A stretch of DNA of 64,000 nucleotides, from positions 41,280 to 105,279 of the forward strand of contig CAYTKQ010000011.1 of NCBI GenBank assembly GCA_964438705.1, given 5' to 3'. The position numbers and the translations under genes are program-made. Shown here piece by piece: positions 52,166 through 59,335 of this stretch. Origin of the DNA: Christensenella sp964438705 (GTDB lineage: Bacteria; Bacillota; Clostridia; Christensenellales; Christensenellaceae). The notes under the pieces are model-generated. The model did not search any database. It was not told the origin of the DNA and saw nothing but the letters and a program-made list of their open reading frames with translations. Every line of letters starts with the position of its first letter. Position 1 is the first letter of the stretch.

Positions 52166-53860
52166 ATGAAAGCAAAAAAACACGAACGTTCCATTGCGAT
52201 GAAACTTTCCCGTATGGCGATTTTGATGATCGTGCTGTGCGCCGTCGTCATAGGCGTGCTTAGTTTTGCCCTTTACAGCACCAATTCCATCAATGACGCA
52301 AAAAAAGAGGCGCTTGGAATCGCGAGCGCTGCCGCAGCGGCAATGGACCCGGTGCAGCTTAAGGACGCACTTGAGATCAGCTCACAGAACGAGTATCTCG
52401 AGAATTTTGAAAAATATCTCGACGATGTAAAGACGCGCACTGATATCCGGTTTATCTATGCGCTGCGCGAGACTGCCGACGGGCAGGTGGAATTTATACT
52501 CGAAGGCCAAAAACCGGGAGACGATCCGAACGACCGCGCCTTTTTTGGCAAGCTGGATGTCAAAGATAATTTTGCAGCAGAAGCGTTTGTGTCCTACGAA
52601 ACAGGGGAGCCTGTCGTATCCGATTTTTATAATGTTCCCGCCTACGGGGAGCTTGTTTCCGCAGTTGCGCCCATCAAGGACGCGGATCAAAATACGATTG
52701 CCGTCATGGCGGTAGATTACGAAGTGACCAATGTACTGCAAAGTTCTATGATATTTGGCCTCTCCATCGTTGCGATCATCGCCGTCATCAGTTTGTTATG
52801 TGGTTTTTATGTAAGGCGCTACGTCAACCGCAATGTCGGGCGACCCATCAATGATATCAGCGACGTTGCAAAAAAGATGTCGAAGGGCGACACAAACGTG
52901 ACGATCAATTTTCACTCGGATGATGAAATCGGGCATCTGGCCACATCTTTCCACGAAATGATTACGAGTACGCGTGAGCAAATCGAGGCGCTTGAGGTCA
53001 TTGCCGACGGCGATTTGACTGTCGGTATCAACGAACGCAGCAGCTATGATTTGATGAGCATTGCGATGAAGAAGATGGTGAAAAACCTGAGCGGAATGGT
53101 AAGCCAGATCCGCTCGGGGACTGCGCAAGTGCTGGAAGGCTCCAAACAGGTCGCAGACGGCGCAACGCATCTTGCACAAGGGTCCATGGAGCAGTCCGGC
53201 GTTGTCAACGAGCTATCCCGTTCCATAACCGAGGTTTCAGAAAAAACAAGGGACAACGCGCACCGCGCCGAAACAGCTGCGGAACTGACCACCCAGATCC
53301 AGCAAAACGCGGAGCATGGGGCGACACAAATGGAAATGCTGCAAAATGCGGTTGTGGATATCAATGAATCAAGCAACGCAATCAACAAAATCATTCGCGT
53401 GATTGACGACATTGCATTCCAAACCAATATTTTAGCGCTTAACGCCGCGGTGGAAGCCGCGCGCGCGGGTGCACAGGGCAAGGGATTTGCGGTGGTGGCG
53501 GACGAAGTGCGTAATCTGGCAGCGAAAAGTGCGGACGCTGCCAAGGAAACGGGAGACCTGATTACCGCATCTATTCAAAAGGCGGACGACGGCGCGAAGA
53601 TTGCGAAGATCACGGCGGAGTCCCTAAGCGAGATTGTGGCGGGGATTGGGGAAAGCACCGGGATCGTCAGAGAAATTGCGCAATCCTCCATTGAACAAAA
53701 TGCCGCGATAGAACAGATCAACCACGGAATCGAAGAGGTTACGCAGGTCGTATCGCAAAACACGGCTACGGCAGAACAGAGCGCAGCGGCCAGCCAGGAA
53801 ATGAGCAGCCAATCACAAATGCTGAACGAACTGGTGGCGGCGTTTAAAATCAAAGAATGA
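52166..53860 (+). CDS. Methyl-accepting chemotaxis protein
   Basis: About 564 residues. ATG 52166 is preferred; the ATG at 52157 overlaps the ribosome site AAAAGG. Helix 1 (about 13-35) and helix 2 (about 196-218) bracket an extracytoplasmic sensor of about 160 residues that resembles a single Cache domain (DIRFIYALRETADGQVEFILEG, VSYETGEPVVSDFY). A HAMP domain follows (GRPINDISDVAKKMSKGDTNV). The signalling hairpin tip is intact: AFQTNILALNAAVEAARAGAQGKGFAVVADEVRNLA. It would control motility or another CheA-linked output; no che genes are in view. Confidence 0.95.
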   Translation: MKAKKHERSIAMKLSRMAILMIVLCAVVIGVLSFALYSTNSINDAKKEALGIASAAAAAMDPVQLKDALEISSQNEYLENFEKYLDDVKTRTDIRFIYALRETADGQVEFILEGQKPGDDPNDRAFFGKLDVKDNFAAEAFVSYETGEPVVSDFYNVPAYGELVSAVAPIKDADQNTIAVMAVDYEVTNVLQSSMIFGLSIVAIIAVISLLCGFYVRRYVNRNVGRPINDISDVAKKMSKGDTNVTINFHSDDEIGHLATSFHEMITSTREQIEALEVIADGDLTVGINERSSYDLMSIAMKKMVKNLSGMVSQIRSGTAQVLEGSKQVADGATHLAQGSMEQSGVVNELSRSITEVSEKTRDNAHRAETAAELTTQIQQNAEHGATQMEMLQNAVVDINESSNAINKIIRVIDDIAFQTNILALNAAVEAARAGAQGKGFAVVADEVRNLAAKSADAAKETGDLITASIQKADDGAKIAKITAESLSEIVAGIGESTGIVREIAQSSIEQNAAIEQINHGIEEVTQVVSQNTATAEQSAAASQEMSSQSQMLNELVAAFKIKE

Positions 53861-53914
53861 GCGTTTCACGCTCGATATGTGAATAAAAATTTGCCCATAG
53901 AGCTGAAACGTAAG

Positions 53915-53950
53915 AAGTCCACCGGAGTTTTGACCGGTGGACTTTTGTTT
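53915..53950 (+). terminator. Terminator after the chemotaxis gene
   Basis: An 11-bp stem, AAGTCCACCGG with CCGGTGGACTT, 8-nt loop, then TTGTTT. A second hairpin (CACGC/GCGTG with A- and T-tracts, about 54071-54102) lies further on. Confidence 0.75.
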
Positions 53951-54142
53951 GAAACGAATTTCTCATAAAAGACCGTACAGGATTTAAGGCGGTTCTGTTT
54001 TCCCAGCAGAAAAGAACCACTGGGATGCAAAATGCACCCATCGGCACATTTTTTCCTAATTTCACCAAATAAAAAAGCCCACGCCATAAGCGTGAACTTT
54101 TTCATTTGGCCAGGCTGTCCGAAAAGTGCATAAAAAAGAGAC

Positions 54143-54418
54143 GTGGTAAACGCGCCGCCCATGGGTCATGTGTTTCACAATTCATTTTACCGCAAGGACG
54201 GAGTCAAAAAGAAGGTACTGCTCACCATAAGGGAAGATAAGCAGAAGCTCAAACAGCGAATGTGCAGCGTAGAGCACCCGGATGGGGCACACTATCTTTT
54301 GTGTCGCGGAAAAAAGATGGCAGAAGCAGAAATGGGCTTAAGTTTCCTTGCCTACAACCTAAAACGAGCGATCAACATGGTGGGAACAAGGAAATTGATC
54401 GAAGCAATGAGGGGATGA
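54143..54418 (+). pseudogene. IS1182-family transposase, C-terminal remnant
   Basis: The 91-codon frame matches the end of IS1182-type DDE transposases: FYRKDGVKKK, REDKQKLKQRM, VEHP, LSFLAYNLKRAINMVG. The FG-T-K-W segment that normally follows EHP is missing: the frame reads EHPDGAHYLL, an in-frame loss of about eight residues. The N-terminal three quarters of the gene and the inverted repeats are absent, so it is a dead fragment. Confidence 0.8.
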
Positions 54419-54476
54419 TATCCTCGCCCTTCATTTCTGGTCCAAAACCGTCCGAAAACAGCCCCCCAAATACGCC

Positions 54477-54504
54477 AAAAACCCGCTTAAATAGCGGGTT
54501 TTTA
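54477..54504 (-). terminator. Terminator after tRNA-Ser (minus strand)
   Basis: AAAAACCCGCT pairs with AGCGGGTTTTT around a short AT loop; the A-tract on the plus strand gives a U-run on the minus-strand transcript. Confidence 0.75.
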
Positions 54505-54513
54505 GACAAGGTG

Positions 54514-54602
54514 TGGCGGAGAGGGTGGGATTCGAACCCACGTGCCCGTTAAGACAAACGCATTTCGAGTGCGCCCCGTTATGACCACTTCGATACCTCT
54601 CC
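54514..54602 (-). tRNA. tRNA-Ser (anticodon CGA)
   Basis: An 89-nt class II tRNA on the minus strand: acceptor GGAGAGG/CCTCTCC, anticodon stem GCGCA/TGCGT with loop CTCGAAA (anticodon CGA), a long variable arm (TTTGTCTTAACGGGCAC region), T arm with GTTCGAATC, discriminator G and encoded CCA. Confidence 0.95.
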
Positions 54603-54639
54603 GTGCAACGTGATTTATTGTACCAAAAAGCACTTACAA

Positions 54640-54668
54640 TTGCAATATGATAATGTAATTCGTATAAT
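54640..54668 (+). promoter_or_regulatory. Promoter for the lipoprotein-tadA operon
   Basis: TTGCAA (54640-54645), 17-nt spacer, TATAAT (54663-54668), only about 25 nt before the start codon. Confidence 0.7.
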
Positions 54669-54693
54669 AGAAATAGAAAAGAATTTTGATGGG

Positions 54694-55119
54694 ATGGAAA
54701 CTCTTTTGAAAAAAACGTTGTGTATGGGCGTTGTGCTCACGTTTGTTTTGACGCTGTGCTCGTGCGCGATTTCCCCAGGGGAACGGTATAACAATTTCAT
54801 TGACGATCTGGATGTGGTGACGAGAATGGAGGTTGCTCTGCAGCAGCAAAAGGAGGGCGGCATGACGGCCTATGTTACGGCGGATATGGAAACGCTCGAG
54901 CAGGACCTCTCCACACTTCGCACGTCCGACGATGAGCTGCTGCGCATCAATGAAAATTTTGTGGAGGCCACACGCCTTTTGCGGCAGAGCCAAGCAGCCG
55001 TGGAGCAAGAAGATGCAGACGCGGCAAAGATTGCTTGCCTAAAGGCCAAGGCATATTTTGATAAGGGACTTAGGATGATTTATTTGCTGCCAAAGAATGG
55101 CGGGGGGAGCGGTGAATGA
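54694..55119 (+). CDS. Small lipoprotein of unknown function
   Basis: About 141 residues from ATG 54694 (METLLKKTLCMG); the frame is open further upstream but the promoter excludes that. The signal peptide ends in a lipobox-like LCSC, so the mature protein should be lipid-anchored with about 115 residues outside. The mature part is all-helical and acidic, with EVALQQQKEGGM and a late AAKIACLKAKAYFDKGLRMIY. I do not recognise a family. It overlaps tadA by 4 nt (ATGA). The ribosome site is weak (AGAAAAG). Confidence 0.7.
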   Translation: METLLKKTLCMGVVLTFVLTLCSCAISPGERYNNFIDDLDVVTRMEVALQQQKEGGMTAYVTADMETLEQDLSTLRTSDDELLRINENFVEATRLLRQSQAAVEQEDADAAKIACLKAKAYFDKGLRMIYLLPKNGGGSGE

Positions 55120-55562
55120 CTGACGAGCAATGGATGCTGCGCGCGATTCAAGAGGCGCGCAAAGCCGAAGAGATCGACGAAGTCCCCATCGGGGCGGTGA
55201 TCGTACGCGACGGGGAAATGATTGCGGCTGCGTTCAACAAGCGCGAAACGGATAAAAATCCGCTAGCGCATGCGGAAATCGAAGCGATCAATAAGGCTGC
55301 CGGGGTGTTGGGCGGATGGCGGCTTCTCGGCTGCACGCTCTATGTGACGCTGGAGCCCTGCCCGATGTGCGCGGGCGCAATCGTCAACGCGCGCATTCCG
55401 AAGGTGGTGTTTGGCGCCTATGATAAAAAGGCCGGGGCCTTTGGAACGCTCTATAACCTTGCAGAGGGCAAGCTGAACCACGCGCCGGAGCTGCGCGGCG
55501 GCGTGTTGGAGGAAGAGTGTGCCGCGCTTTTGAGCATGTATTTTAGAAAAAAAAGAAAATAA
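55116..55562 (+). CDS. tadA: tRNA-specific adenosine deaminase
   Basis: A 148-residue zinc deaminase. The zinc set is His52 and Glu54 in HAEIEA, with Cys82 and Cys85 in PCPMC. VPIGAVIVRDG, YVTLEPCPMCAGAI and the KAGAFGTLYN segment are TadA features that separate it from cytidine or guanine deaminases. It converts A34 to inosine in tRNA-Arg(ACG), allowing one tRNA to read three codons. Translation is coupled to the preceding lipoprotein gene. Confidence 0.95.
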   Translation: MTDEQWMLRAIQEARKAEEIDEVPIGAVIVRDGEMIAAAFNKRETDKNPLAHAEIEAINKAAGVLGGWRLLGCTLYVTLEPCPMCAGAIVNARIPKVVFGAYDKKAGAFGTLYNLAEGKLNHAPELRGGVLEEECAALLSMYFRKKRK

Positions 55563-55587
55563 TTGATTTTTATGGAGGTGTTTTGAG

Positions 55588-55782
55588 ATGGAATGTAAAA
55601 AAGAACGGAACATGCAAATGTGCACCTGTTCCTTTTCCTGTTCAAAAAAAGGCGTGTGCTGTGATTGCGTGAAGTATCACAGGGATAAAAATGAACTGCC
55701 GGGCTGTTATTTTTCAAAGGAAACGGAAAAGACAGGCGACCGCAGCATTGCAGCGTTTTTGCGCGACAGAGGTCTGAAATGA
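55588..55782 (+). CDS. Small cysteine-rich DUF6485 family protein
   Basis: A 64-residue protein with eight cysteines: C3, C12, C14, C18, C24, C25, C27 and C40. The pattern CTCSFSCSKKGVCCDCVKYHR, then ELPGCYF and DRSIAAFL, matches the DUF6485 family as I know it, probably a small zinc-binding fold. Function unknown. The ribosome site GGAGGTG precedes the ATG; the stop overlaps the next start (ATGA). Confidence 0.85.
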   Translation: MECKKERNMQMCTCSFSCSKKGVCCDCVKYHRDKNELPGCYFSKETEKTGDRSIAAFLRDRGLK

Positions 55783-56279
55783 AGGCAAAGCTGAAACGGA
55801 TCAGCAAGGAACGGGATTTTCTGTGCGTGGCCGGGCTTGCGCATCAGATATGGCGTGAGCACTATGCGGGCGTTATTTCAAATGAGCAGATCGAGTACAT
55901 GCTGGAGCATTTTCAGTCCGTGCCCGCAATCAAGAAGGCGGAGGCGGAGGGATGTGAATACTATCTGATCCGCGTGGGATTTGCCAACATAGGATATATA
56001 GCGCTTGCGCCCTGCGATCCGCCGGGAAAGATGTTTTTGAGCAAGATTTATTTATTGAAGGAGTATCGCGGAAAAGGATATGCGCGGGACGTGATCGCGC
56101 AGGCGGCGGAGATGGCGCGTGCATTGCGCCTCAGGGCGATTTGGCTGACTGTGGCAAAAAGCAATACTGCTTCCATTGCGGCATATGAGCATATGGGGTT
56201 CGTGAACACGGAGGATATTTGCAAGGAGATCGGCGGCGGATTTGTGATGGATGATCATATCATGGAGCTGGCCCTGTAG
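55779..56279 (+). CDS. GNAT family N-acetyltransferase
   Basis: A 166-residue acetyltransferase. The acetyl-CoA binding motif is in LKEYRGKGYARDVIAQAAEMA (Q/RxxGxG/A type), preceded by the strand MFLSKIYLL and followed by IWLTVAKSNTASIAAYEHMGFVNT, a typical end of the fold. The start KLKRISKERDFLCVAGLAHQIWREHY is usual for small-molecule or protein N-acetyltransferases in Clostridia. The substrate is unknown. Translationally coupled to the DUF6485 gene. Confidence 0.92.
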   Translation: MKAKLKRISKERDFLCVAGLAHQIWREHYAGVISNEQIEYMLEHFQSVPAIKKAEAEGCEYYLIRVGFANIGYIALAPCDPPGKMFLSKIYLLKEYRGKGYARDVIAQAAEMARALRLRAIWLTVAKSNTASIAAYEHMGFVNTEDICKEIGGGFVMDDHIMELAL

Positions 56280-56291
56280 GAAAGGAATTTT

Positions 56292-57098
56292 ATGCAGAAC
56301 AAGAAGCAAAGGATCGCGGTGATGTGCGCCATCCTTGCCAAAAACCCAAACAAGCTTTACTCCTTGAACTATTTCAAGGAAATGTTCGGTGCGGCAAAGT
56401 CAAGCCTTTCAGAGGATGCCTCAGTGATCCGGCAGGTGTTTGCTGAAGCGGGGATCGGGCAGGTGGAAACGGTAGCGGGGGCGCACGGCGGCATTCGCTA
56501 TGTGCCGCGGATGCCGGACGGTGCGCGGGCAGTCCTTCTAAAAGAGCTGACAGAGAAGATGACGGATACGTCGCGCATTCTGCCCGGCGGATATATGTAC
56601 ATCGCCGATCTTTTCTGCACGCCGTATTATGTGGACGGGATGGCGCAGATCATGTCGGAATGGTTCGCCGATTCAAAGGCGGATTTCATCGTGACGGTGG
56701 AAACTAAGGGCATACCGCTCGCGATGAGCGTCGCGCGGATATTGAATCTGCCGCTTGCCATCGCGCGGCGGGAAAGCAAGCTGACGGATGGATCGGTGTT
56801 CTCGATCAACTATCTTTCCGGTTCGTCGCGCAGGCTGCAGACGATGTCTCTTTCCAAGCGCATGATTCGCGAGGGAACGCGCGCACTCGTGATCGACGAC
56901 TTCATTGCCGGGGGCGGTACGGTGAAGGCGTTGTGTGATATGCTCGCCGAATTCAACATCGATGTCGTGGGAACGGGCGTGGCGATCGTGAACCGCTATC
57001 CGCAGAAGAAGAGAATTGCCGACTACAAAGCCATTTTCGAGCTTGAGGAGCTCAGTGAGACAAAAATAGAAATTTCCGCGTATGAATGCGGGTTTTAG
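56292..57098 (+). CDS. purR: Purine operon repressor PurR
   Basis: A 268-residue regulator. The N-terminus (1-70) is the winged-helix PurR_N domain (MQNKKQRIAVMCAILAKNPNKLYSLNYFKE, SSLSEDASVI). The rest is a phosphoribosyltransferase-like domain with the PRPP motif ALVIDDFIAGGGTV and the ARRESKLTDGSV segment. In Bacillus it represses purine genes and is released by PRPP. The place upstream of spoVG is the same as in Bacillus subtilis (purR-yabJ-spoVG), here without yabJ. Confidence 0.95.
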   Translation: MQNKKQRIAVMCAILAKNPNKLYSLNYFKEMFGAAKSSLSEDASVIRQVFAEAGIGQVETVAGAHGGIRYVPRMPDGARAVLLKELTEKMTDTSRILPGGYMYIADLFCTPYYVDGMAQIMSEWFADSKADFIVTVETKGIPLAMSVARILNLPLAIARRESKLTDGSVFSINYLSGSSRRLQTMSLSKRMIREGTRALVIDDFIAGGGTVKALCDMLAEFNIDVVGTGVAIVNRYPQKKRIADYKAIFELEELSETKIEISAYECGF

Positions 57099-57221
57099 GC
57101 GGTTGCAATTTCCAAAGATTTGTGATAAATTAATTAATAACAACAATGCAGCGGGGTGGATTGTTTTTGGGCATTTTGAAGTGACTTTCTGAAAGTACAA
57201 CAAGGTGTGGAGGATTGAGAA

Positions 57222-57512
57222 ATGGAAATTACAGATATTCGGATCAGAAAAATCGACGGAACAGGCAAAATGAAGGCAATCGTATCGGTAACGTTTGATG
57301 ATATGTTTGTGATCCACGACATGAAGATCATCGAGGGTGCAAGCGGGCTTTTCATTGCGATGCCCAGCAGGAAAACGCCAAGCGGTGAATACAAAGACAT
57401 TGCCCACCCGATCAATTCGGATACGCGAGAGATGATCCAGCAGATCATACTCAAGCGCTATGAGGAAATGCCCGAAGAAGATATGGGCGGCTCAAGTATG
57501 AACGATTATTGA
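57222..57512 (+). CDS. spoVG: Septation/sporulation regulator SpoVG
   Basis: A 96-residue protein with the full SpoVG pattern: MEITDIRIRKI at the start, the KAIVSVTFDDMFVIHDMKIIEG strand-helix core and FIAMPSRKTPSGEYKDIAHPI. It binds nucleic acid and influences asymmetric septation and virulence genes in other Firmicutes. The ribosome site GGAGGA precedes ATG 57222. The 123-nt gap after purR may hold its own promoter, but no clear one was found. Confidence 0.96.
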   Translation: MEITDIRIRKIDGTGKMKAIVSVTFDDMFVIHDMKIIEGASGLFIAMPSRKTPSGEYKDIAHPINSDTREMIQQIILKRYEEMPEEDMGGSSMNDY

Positions 57513-57517
57513 GAATG

Positions 57518-57562
57518 AAAAAGAGGCTGTCTCAGAATAAAACTGAGGCAGCTTGTTTTTTA
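57518..57562 (+). terminator. Terminator after spoVG
   Basis: GAGGCTGTCTCAG pairs with CTGAGGCAGCTTG around AATAAAA, followed by T6. This appears to close the core chromosomal operon; everything after it looks mobile. Confidence 0.8.
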
Positions 57563-57723
57563 TATATCAAAAGCGAGCGGAAGCAGGGCAAAAGAGCTAA
57601 GAACGGAGCAGCAAACACAGCGTTTGGAAATTGTAAAGATGAGTCTGTGAAGCTTCTCTTTCAATGATAAGATTCTTATTAGGATCAGGAGCCGGGTGCA
57701 GCTCCTAAGTCTTTGCCTTAATA

Positions 57724-57939
57724 TACAGCCCTATCTATGCCGTGTCAACAGAAAAATCACTTGTCGAGCGCATAGAGGTACACGACGCGCACAAGATTGA
57801 CGGTATTACGATTCAGCACATAGACATTCATTATCATTGCATCGGCTCAATCGAAATCCCTGACATCCTGCCAATTCCCGCGACGAACGTACAGATCGGC
57901 ACGAGGCAGGGCGTAACCCTCAAATACGGCACAAAATAA
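57724..57939 (+). pseudogene. Serine recombinase C-terminal remnant
   Basis: The frame ending at 57939 encodes about 70 residues: STEKSLVERIEVHDAHKIDG, then TIQHIDIHYHCIGSIEIPD. This matches the last part of large serine recombinases of Tn-type and conjugative elements (LVERIEV ... I.I.Y..IG.I). The catalytic N-terminal domain is absent. An ATG-less GTG at 57742 exists but no ribosome site, so it is not a gene. The rest of the 588-nt gap 57513-58100 holds a small GGAGC/GCTCC hairpin (about 57687-57706) and the direct repeat. Confidence 0.65.
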
Positions 57940-57975
57940 AACAGTGCCCGTATGAAAGATTCTCACTTCCTTTAC

Positions 57976-58063
57976 GAACACCGTTACTGGTGCGAGTATT
58001 CATAAGGACAAACTCTGAAACACTATTAAAATAAATGTTTCTGGCACAAGCATACGATTACTA
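57976..58063 (+). repeat. Left copy of an 87-88 bp imperfect direct repeat
   Basis: It shares with 61530-61616 the blocks GAACACC, ATTCATAAGGACAAACTC and GGCACAAGCATACGATTACTA, with small differences between. The two copies bracket the ATPase-methyltransferase cassette. Confidence 0.85.
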
Positions 58064-58068
58064 TTTAC

Positions 58069-58096
58069 AAAAAACCACATAATCGATGCTGGTTTT
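58069..58096 (-). terminator. Terminator after the methyltransferase gene
   Basis: On the minus strand AAAACCA (58096-58090) pairs with TGGTTTT (58077-58071), followed by more T. It begins 4 nt beyond the stop codon. Confidence 0.65.
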
Positions 58097-58100
58097 ACTT

Positions 58101-59315
58101 TTATGTAAATCTCTCGCTGATTAAAACATACTCGTTGTTAATTGATTTTACTGGGAAATCTCCAACTCTTGATATTATTTTGGGGATTCTCTTTACGGGA
58201 ATTGCTCTCTCAAGAAACTGGTTCGTTCTAAAACCCTTATTATCAAGATATTCTATTGAAATTTTTGCAAGGTCTATTGTTACCCTATCTACTGTGCGGT
58301 TTCCTAAAGTGAGTACGATGTTTTTCTTTGTCACGCGAGTCAATTGATCTAAAAAGATGAAATAATCATTGAAAAAGCGAATGACCTTCCGCTGTTTGGG
58401 TTCGGAAATTTTTTCTAAATATGGAAGCAAGAGACGGAGTCCATAGTTGCTAAATTGAATCTTTTTTGCTTTTCCGCCTAGACTATTGGAATCAATTATT
58501 GAAAAATTAGAAAACTCCCATCCCTCAAGCTCTAAATCTTGGTTGTCAATCCATAGCAATTGGAGAATAGAAAACTGTCCATAAGGTACGGTCGTGGCAT
58601 TATCACCATAAGGTGGTGATGTTATTGAGATATCAAAACGCTTTTTTCTAAATGTTTCCATTAAACTAATAGTGTCACATTTATATAATTTAAATTTACT
58701 TGATGTTTTGCTGTATTTCTCACTGTTTTGTTCAACGGAATTAAGGAAGTCATCTATGACATGGTTTTCCATACGCTCAATTACGTCATTGGGCTTTATA
58801 TGCAATTTGTATGTTGAGCTTCTTGTATTGCTATACCTGCGAACAATGTCGCTAAACATACACCAAAAATAAGCACGGTTCCTTTTGCTTTCAATCTGCA
58901 TGATGCTTTCGCGAATAACTTGTAGATCTTTTTGTATATCTGTGCGAAACCATTTGTCAATATTATCAAAACGATACGGCTCTGCCAATTGATTGTTATT
59001 AATTAATGATTGGAGCCTTGAAATATCTTTTTTGATATTTTGAGTTACACCGAGTAATTTTGTTTTTGTGATTAAATTCGCCAAAGGATTTATGTCGCAT
59101 CCATACAAAAGAACATTATCAGAGACTTCATGGCATTCGTATAGGGCTGTTCCCGACCCATGAAACGGCTCAAATACTGTTGTCGTTGTGCGTTTGTCGA
59201 TAAGATCATTAAGAATGTCTTTCTGAACTGGCGCAGCCATAACCGCCGGGTACAGTACAGTTCCATGAACATCGCTTTTTTTTCGATAATCCGCATATGT
59301 AATGTTTTCTATCAT
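58101..59315 (-). CDS. DNA methyltransferase (N4-cytosine or N6-adenine type)
   Basis: A 404-residue enzyme. The SAM-binding motif I is FEPFHGSGTALYE (residues 48-60) and the catalytic motif IV is TSPPYGDNATTVPYG (232-246). Motif I precedes motif IV, and the TSPPY form is frequent in N4-cytosine enzymes, though N6-adenine is possible. Residues 100-225 probably hold target recognition. The gene is clearly AT-rich compared with the flanking parB-like gene. It follows the GHKL ATPase gene by 20 nt on the same strand; the pair is likely one operon. No restriction nuclease is adjacent. Confidence 0.88.
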   Translation of the reverse strand: MIENITYADYRKKSDVHGTVLYPAVMAAPVQKDILNDLIDKRTTTTVFEPFHGSGTALYECHEVSDNVLLYGCDINPLANLITKTKLLGVTQNIKKDISRLQSLINNNQLAEPYRFDNIDKWFRTDIQKDLQVIRESIMQIESKRNRAYFWCMFSDIVRRYSNTRSSTYKLHIKPNDVIERMENHVIDDFLNSVEQNSEKYSKTSSKFKLYKCDTISLMETFRKKRFDISITSPPYGDNATTVPYGQFSILQLLWIDNQDLELEGWEFSNFSIIDSNSLGGKAKKIQFSNYGLRLLLPYLEKISEPKQRKVIRFFNDYFIFLDQLTRVTKKNIVLTLGNRTVDRVTIDLAKISIEYLDNKGFRTNQFLERAIPVKRIPKIISRVGDFPVKSINNEYVLISERFT

Positions 59316-59335
59316 GTTCTAATCATCTCTCTGTT

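Noticed and set aside
57742..57939. A 65-residue gene starting with GTG
   Set aside because: No ribosome site, and the sequence is the end of a large serine recombinase; treated as a remnant.
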